From NCBI GenBank assembly GCA_017469355.1, contig JAFUGM010000023.1, forward strand, positions 1-64,000: 64,000 nt of DNA. The letters are read 5' to 3'. The stretch comes from Solobacterium sp. Its GTDB lineage: Bacteria > Bacillota_I > Bacilli_A > Erysipelotrichales > Erysipelotrichaceae. Below, piece after piece: positions 25,016-34,732 of this stretch (its first letter is position 1; the number at the start of each line of letters is the position of its first letter). A model generated the notes under the pieces. It was given only the letters and a program-made list of their open reading frames with translations. It was not told where the DNA came from and ran no database searches. A program made the position numbers and the translations under genes.

Positions 25016-28000
25016 CTAGAATAATGACAATTGATTGCGTTCCTGAATTCCCTCAAGACAGCCAAGCTGGTCCAGCTTTTTCAGCAGTGTATCGCTGAGC
25101 TGAGTGCGCTTCATGATATCTTCCCGGGAGAGGAACTCCGCCTGAGATCTTGCTTTTTCAATGGAATCCGCAACGTTTCCTCCTAGACCGTCAATGACAA
25201 TAAAGGGAGGAATGATCACGTTGTGATTGTCTGGATCATAGGAGAACGCACGGGCTTTGGATTTATAGAGATCCACATTCCCGATGGAATAGCCCCGGGC
25301 ATACATCTCCTCACATACTTCCAATGTATCGAATAACGCCTTTTCTTTATTGGATACGGTCGCTGCGCTTGCCCGATCCGCCAGCCGGCTTTGAATATCA
25401 TTCATTCTCGCCCGAACTGCTTCAATTCCACGGGTCATCGTTTCAATCTCATACGCATCACAACGCAGCGTCAGAAACTGCACATAGAAGTTCCATGGCT
25501 CATGAACCTTATACCAGGCGATCCGCACCGCCATCATGACATACGCCACCGCATGAGCTTTAGGAAACATGTATTTGATCTTCTTGCAGGAATCAATATA
25601 CCAGTCCGGAACCTCATGAGCACGCATCTGTTCTTCCTGTTCTGGCGTTAACCCTTTCCCCTTACGAACACTTTCCATGATCTTAAATGACATGAGTGGT
25701 TCCAGTTTCTTCGCAAGCAGATAGGTCATGATATCGTCACGGCATCCGATTACTTCGGACAGCGTACATGTCCCTGCCTGAATCAGACTTTCCGCATTGC
25801 CAGCCCAGACATCGGTCCCATGGGAAAGACCGGAGATAATGACCAGATCACTGAATACATGAGGACGGGTTTCTTCAAGAACACGGCGTGTGGTACGGGT
25901 GCCGAATTCCGGTAACCCAAGTGCACCGGTTTCCTTTTTATAGATTCTGGGATCCGCGCGTAGAGCTTCATCGCTGTAAAACAGAGAGAGTGTTTCCGGG
26001 TCATTCATCGGAATCGTTGTCGGCTTGGTCGAAGAAATATTCTGTAATAACCGCATGGCGGTAGGATCGACATGACCGAGAATATCAAACTTCAAAACGT
26101 TATCGTGAATGTCATGGAAGTCGTAATGGGTCGTTTTCCATTCCGACTGCGGATCATTGGCCGGATATTGAATCGGTGTGAAGTCTTCAGCCTGATATTC
26201 ATCCGGAATGATGATGATACCTCCCGGGTGCTGGCCGGTTGTACGTTTCACTCCCTGACAATGTGCCGCAAGATATTCTTTCATGACCTTGCGCATGTTA
26301 GGAATATTCATCTTTTCGCAATATCCCGTCACATAACCAAAAGCAGTCTTTTCCGCGACGGTGCCAATCGTACCAGCTCGATATGCATGGGCTTCCCCGA
26401 AGACTTCCTTGATAAACGCATGGGCTTTGGCCTGATATTCATCAGAGAAGTTCAGATCGATATCCGGTGTTTTGTCGGCGTCAAACCCAAGGAAGGTCTG
26501 GAATGGAATGTTATGCCCATTCCCGCGCATGGTTGCCCCGCAATGCGGACATGTCTTATCCGGGAGATCAAATCCGCTGGCAGCTTCTCCATCATCCAGA
26601 AACTCACTGTAGTGGCAGTCAGGGCAGAGATAATGCGGCGGTAATGGATTCACTTCCGTAATCCCTGACATCGTTGCGGTAAAACTCGAGCCGACAGACC
26701 CTCGGCTGCCAACTACATAACCATCATCATTGGAACGTTTTACCAGTAAATGGGCAATATAGTAATGAACCCCGAATCCATTTCGAATGATGTTATCCAG
26801 CTCCTGATCCAGGCGTTCACTGACAATTGTCGGTACCTGTCCGTTAAACTCATACATGTTGCGTTCTGTTTCATGACAGATTTCCCGAAGTTTATCATCC
26901 GAGCCTTCAATGACCGGCGGGAAGGTGCCGGAAGGAACCGGGCGGATCTCTTCCAACATGTCAAAAATACGATGCGGGTTTTCGATCACGATCTCATGAA
27001 TCAGATCCTCATCTTCGAGAAACGCAAACGCATCCATCATCTCCTGTGTCAGGCGAAGATGCTGGTCAGGATTCTTCGTGCGAATACGAAGATCCCCATC
27101 CCGGATATAGAGCGGATGAGTAACCCCACCTACGCCCTGGGCCATGATATATACATCCCGGAAGATCTTCTGATCCGGGGTCAGATAATGCGCATCAGAA
27201 TCCGCAACGACTGGGCGGTCTGCGATTCTGGCACATCGAATGATTCGCTTCAGAATCTCACGCAGACGGTCATTACTTGGAATATAGCCCTGTACAACTT
27301 CTGTACTGTAGTTTCCCGGCGGCTGAATTTCGATATAGTCATACCACTTCATCGCCTCAATTAACCGGGCATCATCCCCATTACATGCCAGCTCAAAAAT
27401 CTCATTGTTCAAACAGGAACTGCCAATGAGAATATGTGAGCGGTCCTTATCTACACTGCTGCGGCGGATTCGCGCTTCGGCAGCGGCTCCCCCACCTTCC
27501 TTGGCCGATTTTCCCATCACGACTAATGTTCCGGTGCAGGACTCACTGACCATTTCATACAGGCGGCGTAAGCCTTCATGATCTTTCGCAAGAACGATAA
27601 TATGCGAGCGGCGCACTTTACGGTAAGCCGTATCATCCTGTACATTATCCAGATCCTCAAGCGTCACAACGCCCTGTTTACGGCAGTCATTCAATAACGC
27701 AGAAAATACCGATGCCAGTACATCCGCATCATAATCCGCACGATGAGCCACATCCTCATCGTAGGTAATTCGATAGAAGTTTGCGACATTGCCAAGACGA
27801 TAGAAATGCCGCTCTTTCAATACCGCCCTCGAAAGATCCAGGGTATCAATGACCGCATTGGTTAATGGCGGTCGGTTCAGCCGCCGCAGTTCTTCGTTCA
27901 GGAAATGATAGTCAAAGGTCGCATTATGCGCTACCAGCACCGCATCCCCGATCCACTCTAGGATTTCATCAATCGCCTCCGCAAATGGTTTTGCTTTAGA

Positions 28001-29356
28001 GACCATGTCATTAGTGATATTGGTCTTGCGGGTAATCACAGCCGGAATGGAGAACGGAGGCTTGATGAATCTCTGCATCCGATCAATTTCCGTCCCATTG
28101 CGAATCTTTACACCGCCAAACTCAATAATTGAGTCGAAATAACAGGAAAGACCAGTTGTCTCAAGGTCGAAGCAGACAAAGGTACAGTCATCCAGTGCTC
28201 TATGATCTCCATTGCGAACAATGATCAGTCGATCATTCGCCAGGTTCATCTCACAGCCCAGCCCTACTTTAAACTTGCGGTCTTTCTCCTTTTTCTTTAA
28301 GGAAGCCGCAGTATTATAAGCCTTCACAAATCCCTGAACATCCGCATGATCGGTAATACAGATTCCTTCATGGCCAAGATTCCATGCGAAGTTCACCACA
28401 TCAGCAGCGGTACATACCGCATCCATTTCCGACATGTTGGTATGCATATGAAGTTCCACCCGCTTTTCCTTCGCAGGATCAACGATCGGCTCTGTTTCCT
28501 CTTCATCCAGCTGTACGGCAGAGGCTACCAGGTCTTTAGCATAGTTGTCATAGCTGACTGACGCATAGACGGTATAGTGTTTCCCAACCTTGATCTCATC
28601 CAGTTCTTCAGCGGTGAAATTGCGGCCTTCAAAGCATTTCACCAGCAATGCGTCTGTTCCATCATAAATGGACAGTGTCTTGATTTTCTTGCCAAGACGG
28701 GTCACTACTTCATCACACGCAAACACCTCCCCGGTAAACCGGATGTTTTCCACCGCATCTGTAATTTCCGCAAGTGTTACCGGCGGCCAGTCTTTCCGCT
28801 TTGGGGAGACATAGCGCTTCTTCGGTTTGACTTCTTCTGGCTTTGGCTCGGCTTCCTTCTTCCGTACGACGGTATCGACGCTGTAGGCTTCGGCTTCCTT
28901 TACCTCAAAGGAAGGATGAAGAGAAGGTACTCCAATTCGCGTAAAGAAATTCGTCAGTTCAATGGAATAGGCACTCGCCGCATCAGCAGAAGATGCGTCA
29001 TTAAACCGGAATGCGATGGATTCAGATGATTCCTCATAATGAAGACTTGAAGCACGCAGTAAGCTGAGCTCCGGGTCTTCATCATATAAAAACTCAAGAT
29101 AGGACTGCAGTTCCCCGAGTGAAATTCTTGCATGATCGCAGGTAAGAGAAATGTCCACCGGACATCCACAGGCCTCACTCAGCCAATCCCGCAGGTCACG
29201 ATAGTCCTGAAATGATAATGGATTCCGGGAATGAAGATCCACGGAAATACGAAAATCACGCCGATAAAAGCGTACATTGCGTATGGTAACGTCCGAAAGA
29301 TGGGATAGACTTCCCGCATCTTTTCGTTCAAACAACTGTTCCAGTTTCTGTTCCAT
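25016..29356 (-). CDS. polC: DNA polymerase III alpha subunit, Gram-positive type PolC
   Basis: Main replicative polymerase with built-in proofreading, 1446 aa. The N-terminal region and OB fold (TGEVFACDEVVTRLGKKIKTLSIYDGTD) come first. A PHP domain (ELHMHTNMSEMDAVC, CITDHADVQGF) is interrupted, as in all PolC, by a DnaQ-like exonuclease (FVCFDLETTGL, VAHNATFDYHF, HRADYDADV). The catalytic palm has TPDIDLNFSDEYQ near 985. A zinc-type CPDC/CPHC site is present near 930-960. No Shine-Dalgarno precedes the ATG; a promoter lies 11 nt away. Confidence 0.97.
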   Translation of the reverse strand: MEQKLEQLFERKDAGSLSHLSDVTIRNVRFYRRDFRISVDLHSRNPLSFQDYRDLRDWLSEACGCPVDISLTCDHARISLGELQSYLEFLYDEDPELSLLRASSLHYEESSESIAFRFNDASSADAASAYSIELTNFFTRIGVPSLHPSFEVKEAEAYSVDTVVRKKEAEPKPEEVKPKKRYVSPKRKDWPPVTLAEITDAVENIRFTGEVFACDEVVTRLGKKIKTLSIYDGTDALLVKCFEGRNFTAEELDEIKVGKHYTVYASVSYDNYAKDLVASAVQLDEEETEPIVDPAKEKRVELHMHTNMSEMDAVCTAADVVNFAWNLGHEGICITDHADVQGFVKAYNTAASLKKKEKDRKFKVGLGCEMNLANDRLIIVRNGDHRALDDCTFVCFDLETTGLSCYFDSIIEFGGVKIRNGTEIDRMQRFIKPPFSIPAVITRKTNITNDMVSKAKPFAEAIDEILEWIGDAVLVAHNATFDYHFLNEELRRLNRPPLTNAVIDTLDLSRAVLKERHFYRLGNVANFYRITYDEDVAHRADYDADVLASVFSALLNDCRKQGVVTLEDLDNVQDDTAYRKVRRSHIIVLAKDHEGLRRLYEMVSESCTGTLVVMGKSAKEGGGAAAEARIRRSSVDKDRSHILIGSSCLNNEIFELACNGDDARLIEAMKWYDYIEIQPPGNYSTEVVQGYIPSNDRLREILKRIIRCARIADRPVVADSDAHYLTPDQKIFRDVYIMAQGVGGVTHPLYIRDGDLRIRTKNPDQHLRLTQEMMDAFAFLEDEDLIHEIVIENPHRIFDMLEEIRPVPSGTFPPVIEGSDDKLREICHETERNMYEFNGQVPTIVSERLDQELDNIIRNGFGVHYYIAHLLVKRSNDDGYVVGSRGSVGSSFTATMSGITEVNPLPPHYLCPDCHYSEFLDDGEAASGFDLPDKTCPHCGATMRGNGHNIPFQTFLGFDADKTPDIDLNFSDEYQAKAHAFIKEVFGEAHAYRAGTIGTVAEKTAFGYVTGYCEKMNIPNMRKVMKEYLAAHCQGVKRTTGQHPGGIIIIPDEYQAEDFTPIQYPANDPQSEWKTTHYDFHDIHDNVLKFDILGHVDPTAMRLLQNISSTKPTTIPMNDPETLSLFYSDEALRADPRIYKKETGALGLPEFGTRTTRRVLEETRPHVFSDLVIISGLSHGTDVWAGNAESLIQAGTCTLSEVIGCRDDIMTYLLAKKLEPLMSFKIMESVRKGKGLTPEQEEQMRAHEVPDWYIDSCKKIKYMFPKAHAVAYVMMAVRIAWYKVHEPWNFYVQFLTLRCDAYEIETMTRGIEAVRARMNDIQSRLADRASAATVSNKEKALFDTLEVCEEMYARGYSIGNVDLYKSKARAFSYDPDNHNVIIPPFIVIDGLGGNVADSIEKARSQAEFLSREDIMKRTQLSDTLLKKLDQLGCLEGIQERNQLSLF

Positions 29357-29367
29357 AATGTATCGTC

Positions 29368-29395
29368 ATTCTATCATGCGCATTGAAAATGTCAG
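29368..29395 (-). promoter_or_regulatory. Promoter of polC
   Basis: Read leftward: CTGACA (29390-29395), 16-bp spacer, TAGAAT (29368-29373). The -10 box ends 11 nt before the polC ATG, so the leader would be about 4-5 nt. The -35 box overlaps the stop codon of the hydrolase gene upstream. Confidence 0.65.
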
Positions 29396-30285
29396 TGCTT
29401 GACTTTGTCAGATCCCGAGTTCTTTTCACGATGAACCGGTTCCCCAAGATATTCTTCCAACCGGGCATCGTTGTAATAGAACCAGGCAGAGCGATATTGA
29501 TGGGCATAGCCATCTCCCATCGCCGTATGAATATAAGAATCGTTCTTCCAAGTCTTAGGAAGATCATACTTCAACGCATCATACAGATCCTCAATTAATG
29601 GCTGGTCTGCAGGACTGGCCCCATGGGCAGGAAGAATCTGATGAATCGAGTCAGCCCGTGCTTTGAGTTTGTTAAGCGCAGCTAAAGTTACCCCAAAGGA
29701 GGCCTGTTCATCGGCGGAAAGATGGTGCCAGATGTAATGGTTCTGCGCAAGCTGATCCCCCGCAAACAGGCGCCCGGAGGGTTGTTCGAGAAACATCATA
29801 TGGCCATAGCTGTGGCCTGGGGTATGAATACACTCCACCGTACGGTCGCCAAGATCAAAGATCTGCCCATCCTGAAGAAACCGAATCGCAGTTTGATCTG
29901 TAAGAACTGGAGTTTCAATATAAGAAGCTATATCAAGAATGGAAGAGAGTTCCGGCATCTTCTTCAGCCGATGTTCTACCATTGGCCGCTTGCGCTCTGG
30001 TGTATCATTCTGTTTCATCTTCCCGTAATCAAGCGGATGAATCCAGACCTCATCGAACCGGCCTGCCCCTAAGGCATGATCGCTGTCCCCATGAGTTAAT
30101 ACGACAGTAATGGGACGATCTGTCAGTTCACGCAAAAATGGCCGGATATCTTCATAACCATATCCCGTATCAATCAACAAAGCACCAGTTTTACCAATCA
30201 ACAGATAACAATGAATACTCCCGGTTTCGGTAATCCTGAAACAATCCTCAGAGAGCTTCACAATTTCATTCAATAACGGTTTCAT
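29392..30285 (-). CDS. Metallo-beta-lactamase-fold hydrolase
   Basis: 297 aa from the ATG at 30285. The metal-binding motif is THGDSDHALGAG (HxDxDH rather than HxHxDH), with CIHTPGHSYGHMMF, LFAGDQLAQ and a later His in LPAHGASP. It is like glyoxalase II and other YcbL-type MBL hydrolases; the substrate is unknown. A second MBL protein is encoded at 31126-31836 with the related motif NTHADRDHIGS, so the two are distant relatives. A TATACT box lies 8 nt before the start. Confidence 0.83.
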   Translation of the reverse strand: MKPLLNEIVKLSEDCFRITETGSIHCYLLIGKTGALLIDTGYGYEDIRPFLRELTDRPITVVLTHGDSDHALGAGRFDEVWIHPLDYGKMKQNDTPERKRPMVEHRLKKMPELSSILDIASYIETPVLTDQTAIRFLQDGQIFDLGDRTVECIHTPGHSYGHMMFLEQPSGRLFAGDQLAQNHYIWHHLSADEQASFGVTLAALNKLKARADSIHQILPAHGASPADQPLIEDLYDALKYDLPKTWKNDSYIHTAMGDGYAHQYRSAWFYYNDARLEEYLGEPVHREKNSGSDKVKH

Positions 30286-30293
30286 CGCTTCCA

Positions 30294-30299
30294 AGTATA
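30294..30299 (-). promoter_or_regulatory. TATACT -10 box 8 nt before the MBL hydrolase start
   Basis: Read leftward TATACT, then 8 nt to the ATG. GGAAG is present but only 2 nt from the ATG, too close for normal use. No clear -35. Confidence 0.4.
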
Positions 30300-30332
30300 C
30301 CCGTTACATGGCATAGGATGCTATTACAGTAC

Positions 30333-31001
30333 TCATTCACTCCGTGAGGATTCCGAACTCAGAAGATACAGAAACCACACCAGCATTCCGCCATTCATCG
30401 CAAACGCGTCCAGTCCATAGGAAAACTTCGATAAGGGAAGCACCAGCTTCATGACAGAAAGAAGAATCATCCAGACAAGCGGTGTAAACCATAAGGAGTG
30501 CTTTGGCAGGGTGATTTTTCCCTTCCATATCATTACCGTAAGTGCGATCAGCGGAATCCCCACAAGAAGATAGGAAACAATGGATGAAAGCTGAAGAAGC
30601 TGCAGGATATCCCCTGCCAGCTTCACGGCGCCTGAAACACTCTGATAATGAGCCATCCAGCTGAAGCCAAGCACGCTTGCTGTAATTGAGAAATGAATGA
30701 TCATCCATCCGGAGGGAAGTAAGGCCATAAGGTAACGGAATCGCTTTCGTTCCTGTTCCATCATTACAAGCTCCGTAATCCCTAGACACCCTGCAAGCAG
30801 AAACGGAATTCCAAGTGCCCCGGTAAATAACGTAATACTGAGAAAAGAAAGCGGATACGATGCACCATGACCTGCCCGGATAAATGAAAACGCGCTGTCA
30901 ACCACTTCAGGATTTACGTAGCCAAGCAGCCAGTCGCCAATCCCAAACAGCAATGCGCCAATGATTCCCGCAATCCAATATCCTCTATAACTTCGACTCA
31001 T
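30333..31001 (-). CDS. DUF6796-type multi-pass membrane protein
   Basis: 222 aa from the ATG at 31001, which has AAGGGGG upstream; the longer frame adds ten charged residues without support. Six or seven hydrophobic helices are visible, with GIIGALLFGIGDWLLGY at the N-terminus. It resembles uncharacterised DUF6796 proteins. A similar layout appears in the partial gene at 63464-64000. It lies behind a palindromic element at 31059-31074, so it may be under a repressor. No function is known. Confidence 0.7.
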   Translation of the reverse strand: MSRSYRGYWIAGIIGALLFGIGDWLLGYVNPEVVDSAFSFIRAGHGASYPLSFLSITLFTGALGIPFLLAGCLGITELVMMEQERKRFRYLMALLPSGWMIIHFSITASVLGFSWMAHYQSVSGAVKLAGDILQLLQLSSIVSYLLVGIPLIALTVMIWKGKITLPKHSLWFTPLVWMILLSVMKLVLPLSKFSYGLDAFAMNGGMLVWFLYLLSSESSRSE

Positions 31002-31058
31002 ATTCCGCCCCCTTTTTACTGAACCTTCCATGAGAATATCACAACATATAATCTATCT

Positions 31059-31074
31059 GTTAGTATAAACTAAC
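31059..31074. promoter_or_regulatory. Palindromic operator overlapping a -10 box
   Basis: GTTAGT-ATAA-ACTAAC is a perfect 6-bp-arm palindrome. On the minus strand its centre contains TATACT, a plausible -10 box for the membrane protein gene. The arms resemble TetR/MarR/PadR sites. No regulator gene lies beside it, so the repressor would act from elsewhere. Confidence 0.6.
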
Positions 31075-31083
31075 TATGCTTCA

Positions 31084-31115
31084 AAAGAATTCCGGAATTC
31101 TCATTTGAACTCCGG
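31084..31115 (-). terminator. Probable terminator after the second MBL gene
   Basis: Read leftward, CCGGAGTTC (31107-31115) pairs with GAATTCCGG (31092-31100) with one G-U pair, 6-nt loop, followed by AATTCTTTT. Confidence 0.6.
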
Positions 31116-31125
31116 AAACAGTTTC

Positions 31126-31836
31126 TTACCAATGTGAGTTTGACTTCTTCAAGTCAGGATCATCGCAGAGAAACACTGCACATCCTGCATCATAGGAGAA
31201 GATCGGTTGTCCAAACATCTCTGCCTTTGTGCCTTCCACTTCCCCTGCTTCTACCTGACGGGATGCGGCGATTAATTCATTGATCATAGTAACCGGCACC
31301 GGGCACGTCCCATGGCATGGATAAATCGCAGTGATGCGATCTTCATAGGAACGTAATCGTTCAAGAGAAAGCTGGTATGCACGTAAGTTACGCATGGGCC
31401 CAAACATGAAGATCCGCCCATCCTGTATCGGATCCCCGCTGAATAACATTCCGCTGTTTCGATCGAGCAATGCGATACTGCCAGGCGTATGCCCGGGTAA
31501 GCCGATAACTTCCAAGGGACGATTTCCCGGATCGATTATGTCACCATCATATACGGGAAGGATCTTCTGCCCTTCCGGGATCACATAGTTCACCAGTTCC
31601 GCCGGACTCATCCATACCTCATCAAATTCCTCATTACTTCCAATATGATCCCTGTCCGCATGGGTATTGCATAACCGAATAGGAAGTGAAGTGATCTCAG
31701 CGGCGAGTTCTCTGGCAGTTCTGACCTTCATTCCGCTGTCCAGCAGCAATCCAAACTCTGTCCCCAGCAACAGGAAAAACCGAACATCTCCATCCTCATA
31801 GCGATAAGTTGTTTCATCAATTCTGATCCAGCTCAT
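31126..31836 (-). CDS. Metallo-beta-lactamase-fold hydrolase
   Basis: 236 residues, a compact MBL domain. Metal ligands: NTHADRDHIGS near residue 56, GLPGHTPGSIALLD near 113, LFSGDPIQ near 133, and YPCHGTCPVP near 175. The THAD-x-DH form is found in many MBL hydrolases of unknown substrate. AAAGGATG precedes the ATG. It is preceded by the terminator of the HerA-like gene, so it is its own unit. The substrate cannot be told from sequence. Confidence 0.83.
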   Translation of the reverse strand: MSWIRIDETTYRYEDGDVRFFLLLGTEFGLLLDSGMKVRTARELAAEITSLPIRLCNTHADRDHIGSNEEFDEVWMSPAELVNYVIPEGQKILPVYDGDIIDPGNRPLEVIGLPGHTPGSIALLDRNSGMLFSGDPIQDGRIFMFGPMRNLRAYQLSLERLRSYEDRITAIYPCHGTCPVPVTMINELIAASRQVEAGEVEGTKAEMFGQPIFSYDAGCAVFLCDDPDLKKSNSHW

Positions 31837-31860
31837 AGTTCATCCTTTCTAAAACGCAGA

Positions 31861-31882
31861 AAATGCAGGAGTCCCTGCATTT
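31861..31882 (-). terminator. Intrinsic terminator after the HerA-like gene
   Basis: Read leftward, AAATGCAGG pairs with CCTGCATTT around a 4-nt loop, with TTCTGCGTTTT following. Confidence 0.75.
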
Positions 31883-31890
31883 TCACATTC

Positions 31891-33390
31891 TTATTTCAGC
31901 CAGCCTTTCAGTAACTTCTTGGCAGAACGGATACCGATATTGAGGGCTTCATTTTCAAGTTTATTCTGTGCCTTCTTCGCAAGGCGGTTGCCCCATTCCG
32001 CCTGTTCCTTTTCCTTCTTTGCTTTTTCTCTGGCTTCCTGTTTTTCCTTCTGTTCCTGCAGCTTTGCCTGCTTCTTAGCTTCTTCTGCCGCAAGACGTTC
32101 TTCTTCCTCTTTCCGATAGATGTCTTCCATCTCTTCGTACGCAGATTCCGGGTCAAAGGACTTCTCGTATTTGCCATAGAGGCTGTCACGTTCGATATAC
32201 CGCATGACTTCCTCTTCCGGAGCGATATTCATAGAGGACTTCGGAGGGAGAATCTTCGTCTTTTCAACGATTGTGGGCGCACCTTCTTCATCAAGTACAG
32301 AGACAAGTGCCTGTCCGGTCTTCATATTGGTAATCGCTTCTGCCGTATCAAGATCCGGGTTCTGACGGAAGGAATCCGCTGCCTGCTTCACTGCTTTCAG
32401 TTCCGCTGGTGTATATGCCCGAAGACTGTGCTGAATCCGGTTGGACAGCTGCGCAAGAACGGAGGCAGGAATATCGGACGGACTCTGGGTACAGAAGAAG
32501 ACACCGACACCCTTGGATCGGATCAGTTTCACAGTCTGCTCAATCTGTTCCATGAGCCGCTTTGGCGCATCGTCAAATAACAGATGTGCTTCATCAAAGA
32601 AGAAGACCATCTTCGGTTTATCGCAGTCACCGACTTCCGGCAGACGATTGTACAGTTCGCTTAACAGCCATAACAGGAATGCGGAATAGAGAAGAGGATG
32701 CTGGAAGAGAACTTCACATTCCAGCATATTCATAACGCCAAGTCCGCCTTCTGTACTCATCCAGTCATCGATATTGATCGCCGGCATGCCGAAGAACTTA
32801 TCACCGCCCTGGGTTTCTAGCTGCAGCAGATTACGCTGAATCGCACCGACGGACTGCTTTGAGACATTGCCATAGCGGGTAGTATACTCCTTGGAATGTT
32901 CGCCGACATAGTTGGTCATGGCCTGAAGGTCTTTGAGGTCAATGATATCAAGATCCATATCCTGTGCTACCCGGAAGATGATATTCAATACACCTTCCTG
33001 GGCTTCTGTAAGCCCCATGATGCGGCTTAATAACATCGGTCCCATATCCTGCATCTTCGCCCGGACGGGATGTCCGTAGTTCTGATAGACATCAAAGAAG
33101 TGCACCGGATAGTTTCTTACCTCATAGTCTTCAATTCCCATCGACGCAAGACGTTCGGAAATCCCATCGAGATCTCCGCTTTTGATCATGCCGGAAAGAT
33201 CACCTTTGACATCGGCGATAAACGTCGGAACGCCTAGCTCCGATAATGACTCTGCGATCACTTTGAGGGTTACGGTTTTTCCGGTTCCGCTGGCTCCGGC
33301 AATCAATCCATGCCGGTTCATCTGAGAAGGAATTAATGAAATTTCTTTATCCCCTGCCTTACCGATGAGAATGTTTCCGTCTTTTAACAT
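31891..33390 (-). CDS. HerA/YjgR-like ATPase (DUF853)
   Basis: 499 residues. Walker A is AGASGTGKTVTLK near residue 33, Walker B MVFFFDEAHLLFD near 260, and VGVFFCTQSPSDIPASVLAQLSNRIQHSLR is the sensor/arginine region typical of HerA-FtsK ATPases. The YjgR/DUF853 family is widespread but poorly studied. Residues about 425-499 form a highly charged Lys/Glu/Gln coiled coil, not part of the ATPase core. AGGAAAG precedes the ATG. A role in DNA handling is inferred from the fold only. Confidence 0.88.
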   Translation of the reverse strand: MLKDGNILIGKAGDKEISLIPSQMNRHGLIAGASGTGKTVTLKVIAESLSELGVPTFIADVKGDLSGMIKSGDLDGISERLASMGIEDYEVRNYPVHFFDVYQNYGHPVRAKMQDMGPMLLSRIMGLTEAQEGVLNIIFRVAQDMDLDIIDLKDLQAMTNYVGEHSKEYTTRYGNVSKQSVGAIQRNLLQLETQGGDKFFGMPAINIDDWMSTEGGLGVMNMLECEVLFQHPLLYSAFLLWLLSELYNRLPEVGDCDKPKMVFFFDEAHLLFDDAPKRLMEQIEQTVKLIRSKGVGVFFCTQSPSDIPASVLAQLSNRIQHSLRAYTPAELKAVKQAADSFRQNPDLDTAEAITNMKTGQALVSVLDEEGAPTIVEKTKILPPKSSMNIAPEEEVMRYIERDSLYGKYEKSFDPESAYEEMEDIYRKEEEERLAAEEAKKQAKLQEQKEKQEAREKAKKEKEQAEWGNRLAKKAQNKLENEALNIGIRSAKKLLKGWLK

Positions 33391-33441
33391 ACTGCTTTCC
33401 TGTTTTGAATCCTTTCCTTGACCACTTCAATCGAATACGAA

Positions 33442-34719
33442 TTACTTTGTGAGTTCATACCCGCCAACACTGCGAATCCGCAGTTTATAGCAGGAATGTT
33501 CGCCGAAGATCTGTTCCATGGAGGAGATGTAGCGTTCTGCTTCTGCTAACGGCACGAATGCCTGAATGGTTCCCGCAAAACCACCGCCATGAACCCGCCA
33601 TGCGCCATCGTTCTTGAGAAGATGTTCGCTCAGTGATAAGCCTACCGCTAAGGACTGGTGAGTCAGATCATTTGGCGGATATACATTCTGTAAATACATG
33701 AAGCTCGACTGTCCGCTTTCAATAATGAACTTCAGGAAGGAACGGATATCTCCCGTCTCAAGTGAGGCAACTTCGTCCAGCACCCGATCCGTTTCATTCA
33801 GGAAATGATAGGCACGTAAGTAAGCACGGTCTCCACATTCCTTTCGAACCTCACGGGCATTTGCGATCAACTGATCCAGTGTCACTTCCGAAAGTACAGT
33901 TTTGCCTAATACAGCAGCTGCTGCCTTCATTTCTCCCGGCACCTTGGAATATTCATCCGACAGATCCGCATGACTCTGTTTACAATCCGTAAGAATCAGC
34001 GCATAGCCATGACGATCCAGTTCAAACGGAATGTTTCTGACTTTCGGATCAGCTGCGTCTTTAAAATCGATCGTCACAAATCCACCGACCGAACAAGCCA
34101 TCTGATCCATCAGTCCGGATGCCTTTCCAAAATAGACATTCTCCGCATACTGACCGATCATCGCCTGTTCAATCGGGCTGACCTTATGTTCGTTGTACAG
34201 CGCACTGAGAATATAGGCAATCAGAATCTCGAAGGCAGCCGAAGAAGACATTCCACTTCCTGGCAGTACATCACTTTCCGCATAACATACAAAGCCACCG
34301 GTCTGATACCCATTCTGCGCAAACTTCGAGGCGATCCCACGGATGAGAGACTCTGTGGTATTGATCTCTGCTTCCTTGATCTCCAGATCACTGATATCTA
34401 CCGGTTTTACTTCAAAGGCATCCGCATGATAGGCAATCACCGAATCATCGGTTGGTTTTACTACCGCAAGCACATCAAGATCAATCGATGCCGCGAGCAC
34501 CCGGCCCAGCTGATGGTCAGTATGGTTACCACCGACTTCGGTGCGTCCTGGGGCGGAGAATAACCGTACATCTCCTTCGCCAACAACCGCTTCTGCCCCA
34601 TCCAGCACCTTAAGATAACGCGCTTTCTGCGCCTCAAGGCGTTCTTCGCCATACAGGAACGTCAGTTTTTCATCAAGCGCTCCCTCGTTAATGGTGTCTT
34701 TCCAAGCTTTGATATTCAT
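33442..34719 (-). CDS. galK: Galactokinase
   Basis: Phosphorylates galactose at C1, first step of the Leloir pathway, and so complements the galactosidases at 13215-18570. The start at 34719 (425 aa) has GGAGG nine bases upstream and gives MNIKAWKD. GHMP-kinase motifs: SAPGRTEVGGNHTDHQLG near residue 52, the ATP loop DVLPGSGMSSSAAFE near 150, and C-terminal VHGGGFAGTIQAFVP. It follows recG-rnc with 13 bp between; galE and galT are not in the window. Confidence 0.94.
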   Translation of the reverse strand: MNIKAWKDTINEGALDEKLTFLYGEERLEAQKARYLKVLDGAEAVVGEGDVRLFSAPGRTEVGGNHTDHQLGRVLAASIDLDVLAVVKPTDDSVIAYHADAFEVKPVDISDLEIKEAEINTTESLIRGIASKFAQNGYQTGGFVCYAESDVLPGSGMSSSAAFEILIAYILSALYNEHKVSPIEQAMIGQYAENVYFGKASGLMDQMACSVGGFVTIDFKDAADPKVRNIPFELDRHGYALILTDCKQSHADLSDEYSKVPGEMKAAAAVLGKTVLSEVTLDQLIANAREVRKECGDRAYLRAYHFLNETDRVLDEVASLETGDIRSFLKFIIESGQSSFMYLQNVYPPNDLTHQSLAVGLSLSEHLLKNDGAWRVHGGGFAGTIQAFVPLAEAERYISSMEQIFGEHSCYKLRIRSVGGYELTK

Positions 34720-34732
34720 GAGTCTATGCCTC

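Noticed and set aside
30337..30789. Minus-strand open frame of 150 codons
   Set aside because: Overlaps the DUF6796-type membrane protein in another frame and lacks hydrophobic pattern or a ribosome site.
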